A DNA stretch of 64,000 nt from Lepturacanthus savala (taxonomy: Eukaryota > Chordata > Actinopteri > Scombriformes > Trichiuridae), in assembly GCA_030544235.1 (NCBI GenBank), contig CM060484.1, positions 14,243,031 to 14,307,030 on the forward strand, in the 5' to 3' direction. The notes beneath the pieces are model-generated. The model searched no databases and had not been told where the DNA came from. It worked only from the letters and a program-made list of their open reading frames with translations. Positions 1 through 12,264 of this stretch are shown piece after piece. Numbering within the stretch: position 1 is the first letter of the stretch; each line of letters starts with the position of its first letter. A program made the position numbers and the translations under genes.

Positions 1-494
1 GTAAGTATTAAGTAGTAAGTATTATTAAAGTATTGTAACACTTTTATATTCAGTCATGAAGTGACACACGCAATATTAAAATCATTCATTGACTGAACAG
101 TTAGGAATTTGTGTGCGTGGAGGAGGGGCATAGAGGTAGAGAATGATTTACACATTACTATAGTTATGGAGAACAAAAGTAAAGTCACCTGTTAGAGGAC
201 GGTATTGAATCCTACCATTCAACTTGATAGATGGGTGCATATATGAAAACACCTAACACCTAACTCTGATCATAGTTCATAGTAGTGATCATAGTTATTA
301 GTTACAGTATATAGAAAGGAAGGGAACATGAACACAGTCTAGTGTATGAACTAGTGGACAACCATTTCCTGTCAGTTGCGACCAGTAAGCCTTAACCATA
401 GAAAGCCTCCTGCAGATCATCCACTGCAATTGCACAGCTGCTGCCAACCTGCAGGACATATGGATTACCATGCATGCCTCCTTGCATGCATACC

Positions 495-531
495 TCACAA
501 TTCCCATCTTATGTCAAGATGGGAATTGTGA
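495..531. repeat. Perfect 16-bp inverted repeat, 5-nt loop
   Basis: The left arm at 495-510 (TCACAATTCCCATCTT) is exactly complementary to the right arm at 516-531, with ATGTC between. No known transposon end is visible around it. It could be a short template-switch inversion. Confidence 0.85.
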
Positions 532-2324
532 CAGTAACAATAATCAGCCTCTTTGGGAGGAAGAGTGTCACAACTGATAAATTTAATGAAGGCCACATTA
601 AGAAACGGTATACAAAATAAAGAATTACAGAATAAGAGGAAAGAACTGAAGACTATTAAATATATAATAGGAATATTTTCTAATAAATTTATTATCTATT
701 GGAATCTAAAGAATGGTTGTGAACCACAGGAACCATCAATACAAAGCAAAAGAAAATCATAATAATAAAAGTTTGGCGTATGTATGACAAAAGAGCGTAT
801 TTGATTAGATATTGCCTTATTTACATGTTAAAATATAAAACTTGACATATATTCTAATACAAAAAATGTTTGTCTTATTGTAAGTGATGAACCTGGGAAG
901 TTTCATGGTGATATCTGTTAGTTTAAATTTTAAACCTATTCACCTGTAGTGTCTCATAAATAAAGAAAATGACACCTATGTAGTGGTCAAACTTTGGCAA
1001 ACGTTTAGTATGTTATTATGCACAGCTAATGCTATTAAAAAACAGCAGAGAAACCTTTTGTTAGAATATTTTCAGGGTATGTCAAGTATTAAACAAAGTA
1101 TTATTACAATGATACAAAGTCTGGGCAATGGCTGTTTTATGTGATAAAAGGATCAAACTGAAATCCTATACAAAGAATACAAAAAAATCTGAAACTCATG
1201 CAAACAAATTATTTTGCTCGAGACATGTAGTGCAATAGCGCTCTCTTTCTTGATCTATTGATAACCATCGATGCTTCTAATGATGCTCTCGCACTACTGT
1301 TCTATTTGTGTCTCGTTAAACCAGCCAAACCAGTGTTTCTATGCACAAAATACTAAGTAATACATAGCTGTGAAATGGCATTGCTAATAATGTCTCACCT
1401 GGGTAGTTTTAGTTTTCCGCCTCTTTAAACTCATTAAAATATTATCATAATCATACTAATTTGCTTTGAAGCATTTGAAGTGTGTTTGCCCCCATCACAT
1501 CTGTATGATCCTGCTGCCACAAAGAGGCTGGTATCGCACCATGTGCTAACTCACATATACCCGATCTATTAGTTATGGTGTCTGCAATATAAAAGATGTT
1601 CTACTTTTACAGCATCTTTGCTTCAAGATTATCTTCAGGCTGTTGGTATGGTGCCTTAATTTCAATAACGTCACCATGATCTGATAATTAGCATTAAGGG
1701 CAAGGCACTGGATTAGCCTCCTGCTGCATATAGCCCTCTTACATAACCAGCAGCCCAAATTGAGTAAGCTGCTAAGCTGGGAAAGTGCTGGCCAACAGTG
1801 CGAAGCTCTTCCCTCATAGATAAAAATGGATTAGATGTTAAATAACAATGTTATAAGCAATAAAAAAAATCCCCTTTTCCCCTTTTCTTTCACCTCAGGA
1901 GTACACAACTTGTTGTATAGTCTGTTCTGTTTATCCTTCCACATTTAGAGTCATCATAGATGCTTTGAACTGCTTGCTCACTGACTATTACCGCTAACTA
2001 TGTACCACACACTTCAAACCATGAAAATGCTCAGTAAGGCCGGGATCCTACCGCCACTGACGGTTTGTGGCACCTTAGTGGAGCAAAGCAGTTGCACAAC
2101 TTTTCCTATTTGAATGTATTGCTTCCATCCTATGCACACTTTAACTATTGCACATTTGTCCATCCTGGAAGAGGGATCCCTCCTCTGTTACTCTTTCTGA
2201 GGTTTTGTCCATTTTTTTCTCCCCGTTAAAGTTTTTTTTTCCTTGTATGATGTGAAAGTCTAAGGACAGGGGGCGTCGCCTACATGTTATTTCTACATTT
2301 TTGTTTAGATAACATAAGCGATGT

Positions 2325-2365
2325 GGTTGTTTGACAAGGAATAAATCAGTCCTTGTCAAACAACC
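2325..2365. repeat. Perfect 16-bp inverted repeat, 9-nt loop
   Basis: The left arm at 2325-2340 (GGTTGTTTGACAAGGA) is exactly complementary to 2350-2365, with nine bases between. No coding potential. Same architecture as the hairpins at 495 and 12416. Confidence 0.85.
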
Positions 2366-5300
2366 TTCAGTGAAGTTATAAGGTTTCCCTTACAGCCATT
2401 GGGTTCATTCTGATTGCCATGTAAAGAGTGTAAAAAGTCAAGAATAAGACAGTCTGGTCATCTTGAGGCTAAAACTTATATGCAGATGGGTCAATATGAC
2501 TCAAGAGGACATGTCAAAGGCAGTCAGGGTCACAGTGATCTCAAGAGCACACTGCCCACTGCCGCTGGGCACCACACCAGCAGGGCTCCAGCAGCCCTGT
2601 TTCTAGGAATCTGGTTCTTTCTTCTGGAAGGTTAAAAAGACAATGAATCAACTGCACTCAACTCGTGTTTCAGTTTTATATTAAATTTGATTGTACATGC
2701 AGTGCAAATAAAACAAGCCAATGGGAGGACGATTGACAAACTTCATTTAAACATGATTTAAAGGTAGAACATCTGTTCTATGTTTTAGGAAATGTGACTC
2801 TGGCTCCATTGTGTTGATCACTCAAAAAACCAGATCAACAGGTTTGGCAGGACGTGATTGGCACTGATTTGTTATTTCTACAGTTCCTCAATGAACAGCT
2901 ACTAATCTGAACTTTTTTAGAGGACATATAGATAGGTTCCTGTATCTCAGAATTTGAAAATGTGGCCATGTACTTGGGGAAAAAAGGAATATCTAAAATA
3001 GATATAACTCAAACTGCTTTTCCGGCTCAGTCCGGAACAGATTATAACACTATCTGGCATTGTAAAAAGCAGTTTGGTTACCAGCTCCAACATGTTTATA
3101 TGAACATGTTTTTCTTATGGGATAGCCAAGGGCAAAGAGCAAACAACACAAAGAACTTGAAGTTGATGAGCACATTTCATGGTCGAGAAATTGCAGCCAT
3201 AACTAAACACACGTTTTAATGACCTTTGGTCTAGTGTCACCCTGGCGTCAAACTATAGGCTACACTCCTGTTTAAGCTATACTGTTCCTGTAGGACATTT
3301 GTCACTTCACATTCATGTTATTAGAGGAACAGAATTTAGACTACTACGTGCACTGGCACGAGTAAAATTAATATAAAAACGCTTATAAAAGGTATGTTTT
3401 CACCAGCAGAGCTACTGAATGATCATATAAATATTATCGGTATCATTACAAGGATTAATCAATACACAGTACAATTAGGGTACTGATGGTTCAGAGCCAT
3501 GGTTCATCATTTCTAAACTGCACAAACCTCAAAAAGGATCAATGAGTCAGGCAGACTCCAATAACATATTCAAATCAACAACATTTCTGCATCTGCACTC
3601 TTTCTGCTAGGAGGGGATAATAAAGAGGGTTGGTGGCAGGTTAAAAAGAGGATGCATTTTGAGCATTTTCCTAATAAGGGGGAGGACATGTCCCCTAATT
3701 CATATAGTTCTCTGATGTCATTCATTCTTTACATTTTGCTCCATGAAATACAATTCATTCTCAAAGACAATGTTTATTGTTTATTTAGATCCCCATGGTA
3801 ACAGCCATTCTTCCCAGGGTCCAAAATATTAAAACAGATCAAACAACAACCAAAAAAATATTTGTTTGTTTGTTACATACATTGCAGTATGAAAACTTCA
3901 AAACAATCTTTGAAAATTATATGTCATCTGTGAATTTTGAAGTTTTCATGTTATAAATGATCCTGTAGAGCAGGATCCAAAACACACTGACAGTAATATC
4001 CTGTTTACACCAAAATTAGTATTTAATTGTAGTCATATGACTCGGCAGTAAATACTGATTCTACCCTTTCCCACTGAAGACAAAAGTCAGATGTTGGTAG
4101 GTGTAATTGCTTTTTTTGACCAACATAAAAGTGGCTTAAGGAAGTCCAACAATAAAACGCAAACCCGACCATACAAACAAAAACAGACATATATACATAC
4201 TGTACACAGCCCAAAGGCATAGTGGCACTCAATTGCACAAAACAGCAAAGGGCCATGTGCATGTTTCTACATACATAAATAAACAGCAAATCCACAACCC
4301 GAATAAAGTCGACATTGCACTTTCACCTGACAGCATTAAGCAATTTACAGCTCTCACTCTCGACTACATACAGTGAACCATAGAAACTCCTAAAATCAAC
4401 AGATCTCATGATCCACAAATCATGTGTTGGACATCTCTGCACTTTTACGATTACTGCAATAACTTTTTTACTTTATTGTTGCCTGTGATTGTTTTGCCTG
4501 GGAAATTCTATGTACTTCCTCCATTTTATTGACTAACCTATATCCTGTGTTTTTCTGTGTTTTGGAAGCACTCACACAGTGGGAAGAACAAAAAGGCCTC
4601 AAAGACAAAGACAACACACCCTTTGCCACCTGAAACAATAACACTGCTAAATTCTGCCATAGTAAAGTTATGATGACAGAAATGACTAGGACAAGTTTAT
4701 TTATAGAAGGCCATTACAGCATACTGGTTCAGAGAAAAACAATAGGTCATTTGAAACCTGGTTTCATGTGCTTTTCTGATGGTGGTTGTAATCACAACTA
4801 ACCTGTTATGGAAACACTGAGTGAAATAGGGAGGGAAATGATGAATATTTGTTTTGTTGTTTATAGTCAGAAACTGAAAAGAAAGTGGATGTCATACGTG
4901 TGTGAACAGCATTTATTACCATGAATGACCACTTATTTGTGCCAATTGCTATTTGTGACAGTTGCTACACTTTAAATGTCAATAACATGTCAATAAAGCT
5001 TGCATGTTCTATTTCGACCATTGCTAACACAACCAGAGAATTATCTGATGCATGATATGGGTTGGTTCTTATGAGACCAGCATGAGGAATACTCATGTTA
5101 CGGTTTATTATCTGTAATATCAAAGGGGTATTTGTTGTTTGGGTTCTCAGTAGATATAACAAAAGGTCAAAGGCCACTCTGTTCTGAAGAACATGATCAA
5201 ACTAATATTTACTTTTCAAAGTGAGTATCATGTATATATTTTTATCACTGTTGGGCAGCTGGCATATTACAATTCAGGCCCAAGGCCTAATTACCGCTGT

Positions 5301-5667
5301 ACTGTACATGCAATGTCCATCACCATCTATATAAAGCCTGCGTGCAGGGCTGGCAGTGGAAAGGTTCAGTAAGCTGCAGGCACCTAACAATGTAATCCAG
5401 TATTGAGTTGATCAGCTTGGTGCTATAATGGCCAGTGACTTCTTCCTAACCTTTCTAAAAGCCAGTAGGTGTATGCAGTGCAGGAGCAGTTCATGACCAT
5501 GAAAATCCCATTATGCCCCTTTCAACCCAGCATCATCATCCTCCTACACAATAATCTGCCAATCAGTCATCTGTCAAACCGGGAATATGTCACTGTCCAC
5601 AGGAACGCAAAAAGAACATGAGCAAACACACGCATGTTCTATGTTGTGCCAAGTTGTGGGTCTCTTC

Positions 5668-5719
5668 TCGCTACTGATCCACAGTATCAGATTATGTTCG
5701 CTACTGATCCAGAGTATCC
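5668..5719. repeat. Direct repeat, about 21 bp, 30-bp period
   Basis: The string TCGCTACTGATCC followed by A(C/G)AGTATC occurs at 5668-5688 and again at 5698-5718, with one mismatch. The pair is flanked by an inverted CTTCTCGC / GCGAGAAG (about 5664 and 5723). Confidence 0.7.
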
Positions 5720-6226
5720 GTTGCGAGAAGAAATACTATTCTGCCATTGCAGATTGACAGAGTAAGTTCTTGTGACTGCAATTCAATTTATTTCAGTGGG
5801 TTGTCAAAAAAATCACTTGACTGACTCACATGATTCAAACATTCTATAATTTCTGAGATTTGCAATAAATGACAGTACTTTTTATATTATATTATATCCC
5901 ATATTGTATTATGGGAACAGACAAACACACACACACAAATAAAAATATATATTAATGACAATATAATAGCAGGATTATGGGCTAACTGCGCTCTTAAAAA
6001 GCTTGCAGCAATAATTAAAAGATCACCTCATGTTTAAAATGGGGCGGTCCTCGCATATCTAGTATATTTTATAGGTAAGCCTGATTACACAGATAGAACC
6101 GGTGCAGTCAGCAGGTCACAACCAGTCACAAAAGCCCAAGCATGAGAGCAGTAAACACAACATGGTCCCTGCCTCTGATTTTCATTCATGATCAAATCCA
6201 TATTGAGAAGTGAATCGTTGACTCAC

Positions 6227-6370
6227 CAGCAGCCTTCCCGTCGGCGAAGAAAATTACAACATCCACTTCTGCTGCGCCTCTATGATCCGGGCGCTGGGCG
6301 GGGCGGAACAGCCCTGCCTCCCGTTGAAGCCCCGCCCACCCGCGGAGAGACGGAGTTTGACATCCAGCGC
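6227..6370 (-). promoter_or_regulatory. GC-rich island; candidate minus-strand first exon and promoter
   Basis: This is a local GC and CpG peak in an AT-rich background. It carries GC boxes (GGGCGGGGCGG near 6299-6309, CCCCGCCCAC near 6331-6340). Read on the minus strand it ends in CTG followed by a perfect GTGAGT donor (plus positions 6221-6226). No ATG-initiated frame of length crosses the donor, so if this is an exon it is probably 5' UTR. In human the gene upstream of NEDD4L on the opposite strand is ATP8B1, whose first exon is a candidate by synteny only. A CpG-rich enhancer is the alternative. Confidence 0.4.
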
Positions 6371-8924
6371 ATACTAAAAAAAAGGAAAAGGAAAGGAAAC
6401 TATTTACAACACATTAGATGGTTTGAAAGGCAGAAGCTGTTCAGTGTGAAATTCAAACCTTGTCGTTGCAGATTGATTTTGATGCTGCTCAATTTGTATT
6501 ATATTAGGCTTCATCAGCCAGTCTACATAAATGATTCTAATAATCAACTGATAATCAAGTAGCTGAAGCTCGTTAAGGGCTTGTTATAGGGGAGTAGGAC
6601 CGCATTCTGTTATGACAACAAGCATAAATAGGATTTTAAAATACAATCAGATTAGATGAGATTATATTGATGACTGGTTCTTTCATTCACCACCTGAATT
6701 GATGCATTGGGCTCAAACACCTGCTCAAATACCCCTGGTTTGTGTACTAATGTTTATATTCTAGAACAGGAATATAGGAGACAACTGTACACTCGGAATC
6801 AGAATTAAACTACACCCGGAGGGCCCAATTCATTCATCAAAAAACAATTAAGAAATAAAAAATTAAGATTTTCATAGGCCTTCTACTTTATTTGGGCCCT
6901 GGGTAGTCAGGTCCACTTTTCATCTCACTACTGCACCCATGGATTGTTAATAATTAGAATCAGGTATGTTGGAGTGAGGAAATTCCAAAAACCAGCAGGA
7001 CAGTTGCTCTGTGGGAGTAGGGTTGGTGTGTGTGAATGTATATGCGTATTGTGTGAGAGAAAGAAAGTAAAAGGGTGGATCCCAGTTTTCAAAAATGTAA
7101 ACAAACACATATCTGATGTACTTTCACTCATGGATGGATAGATGGATGGATGCTTAAAAAGCTTAAACGTGTGGTGCACCATTATGCAATATCTTTGCTG
7201 TAATTCATTTTGGATTTCAAAAAACAACCAGAACCATTCTGTGGGATCTTGGAGTTCCATAAATGCAAAACAATAAAAGTCACCTCTCTTCAGGACGCTA
7301 TGTGACTTTTATTCACTCCACCATGAACAAATATTGTAAAACACATTGTAACAATCAGATCTCTGAGTTGTGCTGAACAGTGTTTATCCTTTCAAGGGTT
7401 CCTCTTACTGTGAGCTGTAACATAGTATAATCTCTCAGTGTTTGACATTACTTTTCCCCATCTGCCTCCTCTCCCCTGCAGGGTATGTCATTTTATCTCT
7501 TTATTGTTTATCAATGCTTTAACCAGTGAGTTTGTGTGTTTATCTTTTGTGTACATATTAGGTGTAATCGGGGCATAAACACCAAGATACAATAAGCAGG
7601 ATGTACTTAACCCTGGACAAAATGTTCCCAAAGGAAAGAGTCATATCGTCTGTCTTAATAGCGAAATGATATGATAGTGGTGCATCTTCTCCTTGGAAAC
7701 AGTTGTCTGAATAGCACTATAAGCAAACATGTAAAAAAAAAAAACTCTTCAAAAGAGGTTAAATTGTTCCCAACAACTGTATGGAAATAACAAAGTTATC
7801 TGCAGATAAGGTTGATTGGAAATTCTCAAAAGGTGAAAGAATCTGCCAAAATTCTACAGCAGCTGGAAGGATACATGATAATGAGACATGGAAAGATTCC
7901 ATCTGAGATCTGACTATGATGGGTGAACATGCTACTGGTTGACTGGTGCATCTTTTCATTTGTATCTGTAATAGATGCATTTAAAACACTGAAGAGTTCT
8001 GCACTGAGACAAGCATCTGGACGGAATGAATGACGGCTTTGTACAGGGTGGCTTGGGAAATCTCTGGCCCACCCCTTTCCAGCTTAGAAGCACTAATGTT
8101 ATGTAATAGAGCCATCTGCTCTTCATGTTGATTTAAAAGGCCCGTTTATGTGATATAGCTGTGGTGAAGATTTGAACAAGGACTGGGTGGATTGGTGTCC
8201 TCGATAGACGTGTGAGAATGTGCAGATTTATTGCCCCTTTCCATCATTTCCTGATAATTTAAATCAATTCAATTCAAAAGGCAAGACCTTTGATGTGTGT
8301 TGCCAAAGCACAAATATGGTTGCAAATTAAGAAGAAAAAATGCAAATTACAATACCAGTTAATAGAAGTAAATAGATGATGAAATGAATAAATGAAAAAA
8401 AATAATACAGTATAAATAACTTTGAGAGTATATTACTAATAAACTGCAAAAGAAGAGGGCTGAGGCACAACCTGCAGTGAAACTGTACATCATGTTACTC
8501 ACTCAATCACTGGACATCCCAATCAACATGGAAGAACTGGGACAAACGGTGGTGTGATTGTGACCAAATGGTGACATCTAGTGGCACTGATGGGAACTGG
8601 TTAGACAAAGTAACCTGTCCAACAAACTGGGGTCTGCAGTAATTGACAAGGGATATACTGTATATGAGTGTGTCATGGGCTTAATTGTTGGAATTTCAAT
8701 CAATTAATTGCATACAATGGTGGATTCTTATTATATTATGTCTTTATTCCTTTCTCTTTGCCTCTTGTAGCATGTCTACAAGTTGTAAGTGGTTCAGTCA
8801 AAGTTTGATCGTGTGAAGTGGTTTTATTTGAATAATTTTAAAGTCTGAACAGGTAAAACTACATAGTAGTTCACAAGAAAGAAGCAAAGCTGATAAAAAG
8901 CTGAAAAAATCGAATAATTTCTTT

Positions 8925-9009
8925 TTTCTAAGGTTATCATTTGATGACCTCACTATCTGACGGCCCTTTTTCTGGGGGTCTGGATCCACAGGTTGGGAAC
9001 CACTCCTGT
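8925..9009 (-). mobile_element. Terminal fragment of an hAT-type non-autonomous element
   Basis: The end GGTTGGGAACCACTCCTG is the complement of the usual CAGTGGTTCCCAACC terminus of vertebrate hAT elements, followed inward by the typical 'GGATCCAGACCCCC' stretch on the minus strand. The other end is not clear, so only the recognisable part is given. Confidence 0.4.
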
Positions 9010-9321
9010 ATTATGTCAGTGCTATGGGGTACAGGGAATTATTTTTCAGGACATTTTCAGCTGCTACAGTATGTCAGACAACGTATCACATCATGCACTG
9101 CTTGTAAAGAAAGAAAGACAAGCAGGGACTAATAAAAAACCAAATAGGTTTCTGTAGGCCATATTACCTGAACGTGTTTTGCAGCAGTAGTTGTAGTATT
9201 CATCTATAGGAGGCAGTATAGCACCAGCGTTGCTTAAAGTGATGAATAAAGAAAATACACTTCTCTCTTGATATGTTGCTATATATGATTAAAAGAATGA
9301 AAGTATTACAAACATACATCA

Positions 9322-9383
9322 CAATAATGATAACAATAACAACAACAACAACAACAATAATAATAATAATAATAACAACAATA
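9322..9383. repeat. Imperfect (AAC/AAT)n microsatellite
   Basis: About 60 bases of AAC and AAT triplets (ATAATGATAACAATAACAAC onwards). Simple sequence repeat, no coding role. Confidence 0.9.
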
Positions 9384-9989
9384 AATGAATTGACTGTGTT
9401 TTATTTTGTATAAATGCATCCCTGTGTAAAATACAATTTCCACACATCTATAACTATCATGCTGGTTGAGTCCCGTAGTCCTGAGTCTAGCATAGATTAA
9501 ATTGTATTTTTGTATTTTGTATCTACATACTTGGAGTGTCCATGTACCATTTCTTTCGTAATTTATGGGCGACATGGTTGCTATAACACTGCAATTCATT
9601 TACCCACTGGGACTGAGACGGCAACATCTATTAATAATTAATTATTCTTGATAAAATACATACATATTTAAACAAATGAAATATATTGATAAACAAGACT
9701 GTGTAATGCTGAATAGGAGTTCATTTAATTTCCCACGGTGAATCGTTGATGCGTTGCACCGACCAATGCGGATCAGTAGTCTGATCTAATCTGGTTCTTT
9801 CATGTAGCGTTTAAGACCATTTAGATAGGAATACTGACGTCATTTGTTACATGGTAAGTGTAAAAAATCTGGTAATGTTTAATAGAGATGATTCGCGAGA
9901 CACAATCTTACACACACCCTGAAAATAAAGCCTCTAAACACACACACACGCAAACACACACACAAATACGACGCATACAACACATTCCT

Positions 9990-10444
9990 GCGCCACGCCC
10001 TCTTCGTATCTGATTGGTCGGGGAGAGGCTTTGGGAAATTCACCTCGCACCTCATTGGTCGATTTTGCCAGCAATCACGCCTTGTTGACGCGTGATTGGC
10101 TGAGCTTTTAGGAGGAAGTCAAGTGTCACAGCGTTTTGAGGGGGGAGTTAAGCTCGGAGTTGACAAAAGCGATATCTGTCTCAAACATTCTGGACACAGT
10201 TTTATTTTTATTTTTATATATATATATTTTACATTTCCAAATTGACGCCTGAACGCTGGCGAGGATTCGCTTGATTCGGCCGCCAACCGAACACTTGTGC
10301 CGTGTAGTCGACTCGGTGTCACCGTGGATCCTGACCCACCGCCGCACCGCAGAGAGGAAAGTGGGACTTATTGTCCGAGGCTAGCCAACTAGCTTTGCCA
10401 AGCGGCGGCTTGTTTTTGTGTGTATAGCGTGGACCACAGGCTAT
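9990..10444 (+). promoter_or_regulatory. nedd4l: nedd4l canonical promoter and 5' leader
   Basis: A GC-richer block just before the first coding exon. It carries three inverted CCAAT boxes (ATTGG at 10013, 10054 and 10095), each start exactly 41 bp from the next, the pattern of an NF-Y-bound promoter. An AT tract at about 10200-10231 (TATATATATATA) could act as a TATA-like element. No ATG occurs between about 10130 and the start codon at 10445, so the leader has no upstream AUG. The transcription start cannot be fixed from sequence alone. Confidence 0.65.
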
Positions 10445-10489
10445 ATGGCTACGAATTCCGAGCCAATATATGGACTTTCAGAAGACGAG
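10445..10489 (+). CDS. nedd4l: nedd4l coding exon 1 (residues 1-15)
   Basis: Encodes MATNSEPIYGLSEDE, the N-terminus of the C2-containing NEDD4L isoform (human begins MATGLGEPVYGLSEDE). ATG at 10445 was chosen because of this match. Its context is weak at -3 (T) but has G at +4. The exon ends in phase 0 at the donor GTAAGC. The codons upstream stay open to a GTG at 10418, but no in-frame ATG precedes 10445. Confidence 0.95.
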
Positions 10490-12190
10490 GTAAGCTTTAA
10501 TCTCACCGAAGCAGACGATAGACACGAATACATTTCTCCATTGGGGGCTAACTATCAGCTAACGTTAGCTGGTAGCCAGGCTAACAAGCCCTCACCCACA
10601 TTCCGTAATAATGTTCAGGCAGCTGTCAATTTCCTGTCATTAGTTTAGCCACGTTAAATCCAGTAAGTACTACAATACATTGTCCAGATGTCAAATTGTC
10701 CAAACCCACCCACCAAAACTGATATATGAGCGACTTGTAGCTTTACTACTAAGTTAAGTTAACGGGCAGGTACCTTTTTAAAGTTCCATTTGAAGCCTAG
10801 ATTTGCAGACGATAAACCAATCCGTTTCTTGGGTGGAGGGCTGGATGGCATCACAAGCTTGTCATCTTGTCAGCAGTCAGATCTGCTTGATGGTGAACTG
10901 ACCGCAAAACAAGCTTGACGACAGAAGTTGAGGGCATGTACTATACGTTGTGCATCCATGTTTAGCACTGAGGTGGTAACCTCTTGTGTCACCTCTTAAC
11001 AGGAGATGTATCTTTAAAGGGGACGTATTTTACCATGTTCCCAGTTTTACCATTTTAATGTTCGTTGTCCATTTATAATGATTATTTTTTTTTTCTAAAT
11101 GGCTTGTATTCAGACAGGTTTCGGCAGCATTAAAGAGAACGTACAACAAAATGAGTGTCATCTTAATTTACAGTTTGTGTTAGCAGGAGCTCAAGATACT
11201 AAATATTTGCACACAATTGCTGAAAAAGTGTTTTCGTTCATAATAGGGCCCCTTTACAGTTGGATATAAATATGTGATAGTGTAACTTAAACATTGTTTT
11301 ACATGACAGCACCACAGTCCCACATCAAACAGAAGAGCACGGAGTGACTAAGAAAAAAGCTGTCAACCAGGCAGCTGTCATATCAGCCAACTACATTACT
11401 AATGCAGACAGGAATAGTAAGGCTGAACAGTTTTTTTTGGTTGATCTGGTTGGATGACGTAAGATGGGGATATGCCTTTCTGGCTGTTGTGGGTGTCCTC
11501 TGCTTACATCAGTTTAGCACACTGTCACTGCAGAGAAAATTTTGCATATTTCAATTCCCAGTGGTAGACTCAAAAAAATGGTACGTCTTACAATAAATAT
11601 TACCGTTTCACATTATTTTGGACAATTATTACTATGGTCTTGCATACACATGTAACAGCAGTCCACCCTACAACACGGAGCACATTAGAAAGGGTTAGTT
11701 TTATGTTTAGCACACATCATATTTCAGACGTAAAACAACACCTTGTTTACTCACCCAAGTAAAGATTTAAATCTATTGTGGTCCTACATTCCATGAGACA
11801 ATGTACTTCCTGTGACTGAGAGCTGGGTTGGCCTGGTCTCTTACCCCAGTCACCTCCTTTGCTCCATTCTCTAAGCACTTGCTATAAGTTAAACCGACAG
11901 TTTCTTGTCAGCCTTTATTTTACGATTGTATTAAACCCATCTCCCAAGAAGCTGTGTTGAAATAAATACAGTATGCACAGCTGTATACATTATATTGCTT
12001 ATATGACTCCTCTATAATATAGTCCATGTTAGACCAGAGTGTTATTTAATTAATTTATCAGTTAATGGAAATGCTCATCATGATTGGCTGGAGCCCAAAA
12101 TGATTTCAGCATTTTGCTCGTTTTGCCTCTTCCACACTGCGAAACTTTGATTAAATATATTGATGCCTCATCTTTTTCTCTCTTCTGCAG
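10490..12190 (+). other. nedd4l: Intron 1 of nedd4l
   Basis: Non-coding by position. It holds one short element with TAAAGGGG termini (11015-11256); nothing else stands out. Confidence 0.7.
11015..11256. mobile_element. Short non-autonomous element with TAAAGGGG ends
   Basis: The left end TAAAGGGGACGTATT and the complement of the right end (TAAAGGGGCCCTATT) match at 12 of 15 positions, giving a roughly 242-bp element with terminal inverted repeats and no coding capacity. No clear target-site duplication is seen. The ends resemble those of the copies at 33559 and 58988. Confidence 0.45.
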
Positions 12191-12264
12191 AATGAAACAA
12201 GAGTGCTGCGGGTTAAGGTCATTGCAGGAATGGATCTGGCGAAGAAAGACATCATTGGAGCCAG
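12191..12264 (+). CDS. nedd4l: nedd4l exon 2 (C2 domain start)
   Basis: Encodes NETRVLRVKVIAGMDLAKKD and onwards to IIGA, then splits a Ser codon (AG|T) with exon 3. This is the first C2 beta strand and first calcium loop of NEDD4L (human [20 protein letters not shown]). Preceded by TCTTCTGCAG, followed by GTGAGC. Confidence 0.96.

Larger units (their letters stand above)
1..6226. other. Intergenic, no gene recognised
   Basis: This AT-rich stretch has only short chance open frames and none reads as a protein family I know. I looked for early coding exons of ATP8B1, the neighbour expected from human synteny, and did not see any. Two perfect hairpins (495-531 and 2325-2365) and a short direct repeat (5668-5719) are listed separately. 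Confidence 0.6.
6371..9989. other. Intergenic, upstream of nedd4l, no gene seen
   Basis: AT-rich with no recognisable coding exon. It holds a short GGAT repeat near 7131-7151, an hAT-like fragment (about 8925-9009), the trinucleotide repeat at 9322-9383 and a CA-rich run (about 9935-9965) just before the nedd4l promoter. Confidence 0.55.

Noticed and set aside
6188..6562. 124-codon plus-strand open frame over the GC island
   Set aside because: Arg/Lys/Pro-rich composition is explained by GC boxes. No homology, and the splice-like signal is on the other strand.
7131..7151. (GGAT)n run
   Set aside because: Too short and ordinary to be of interest on its own.
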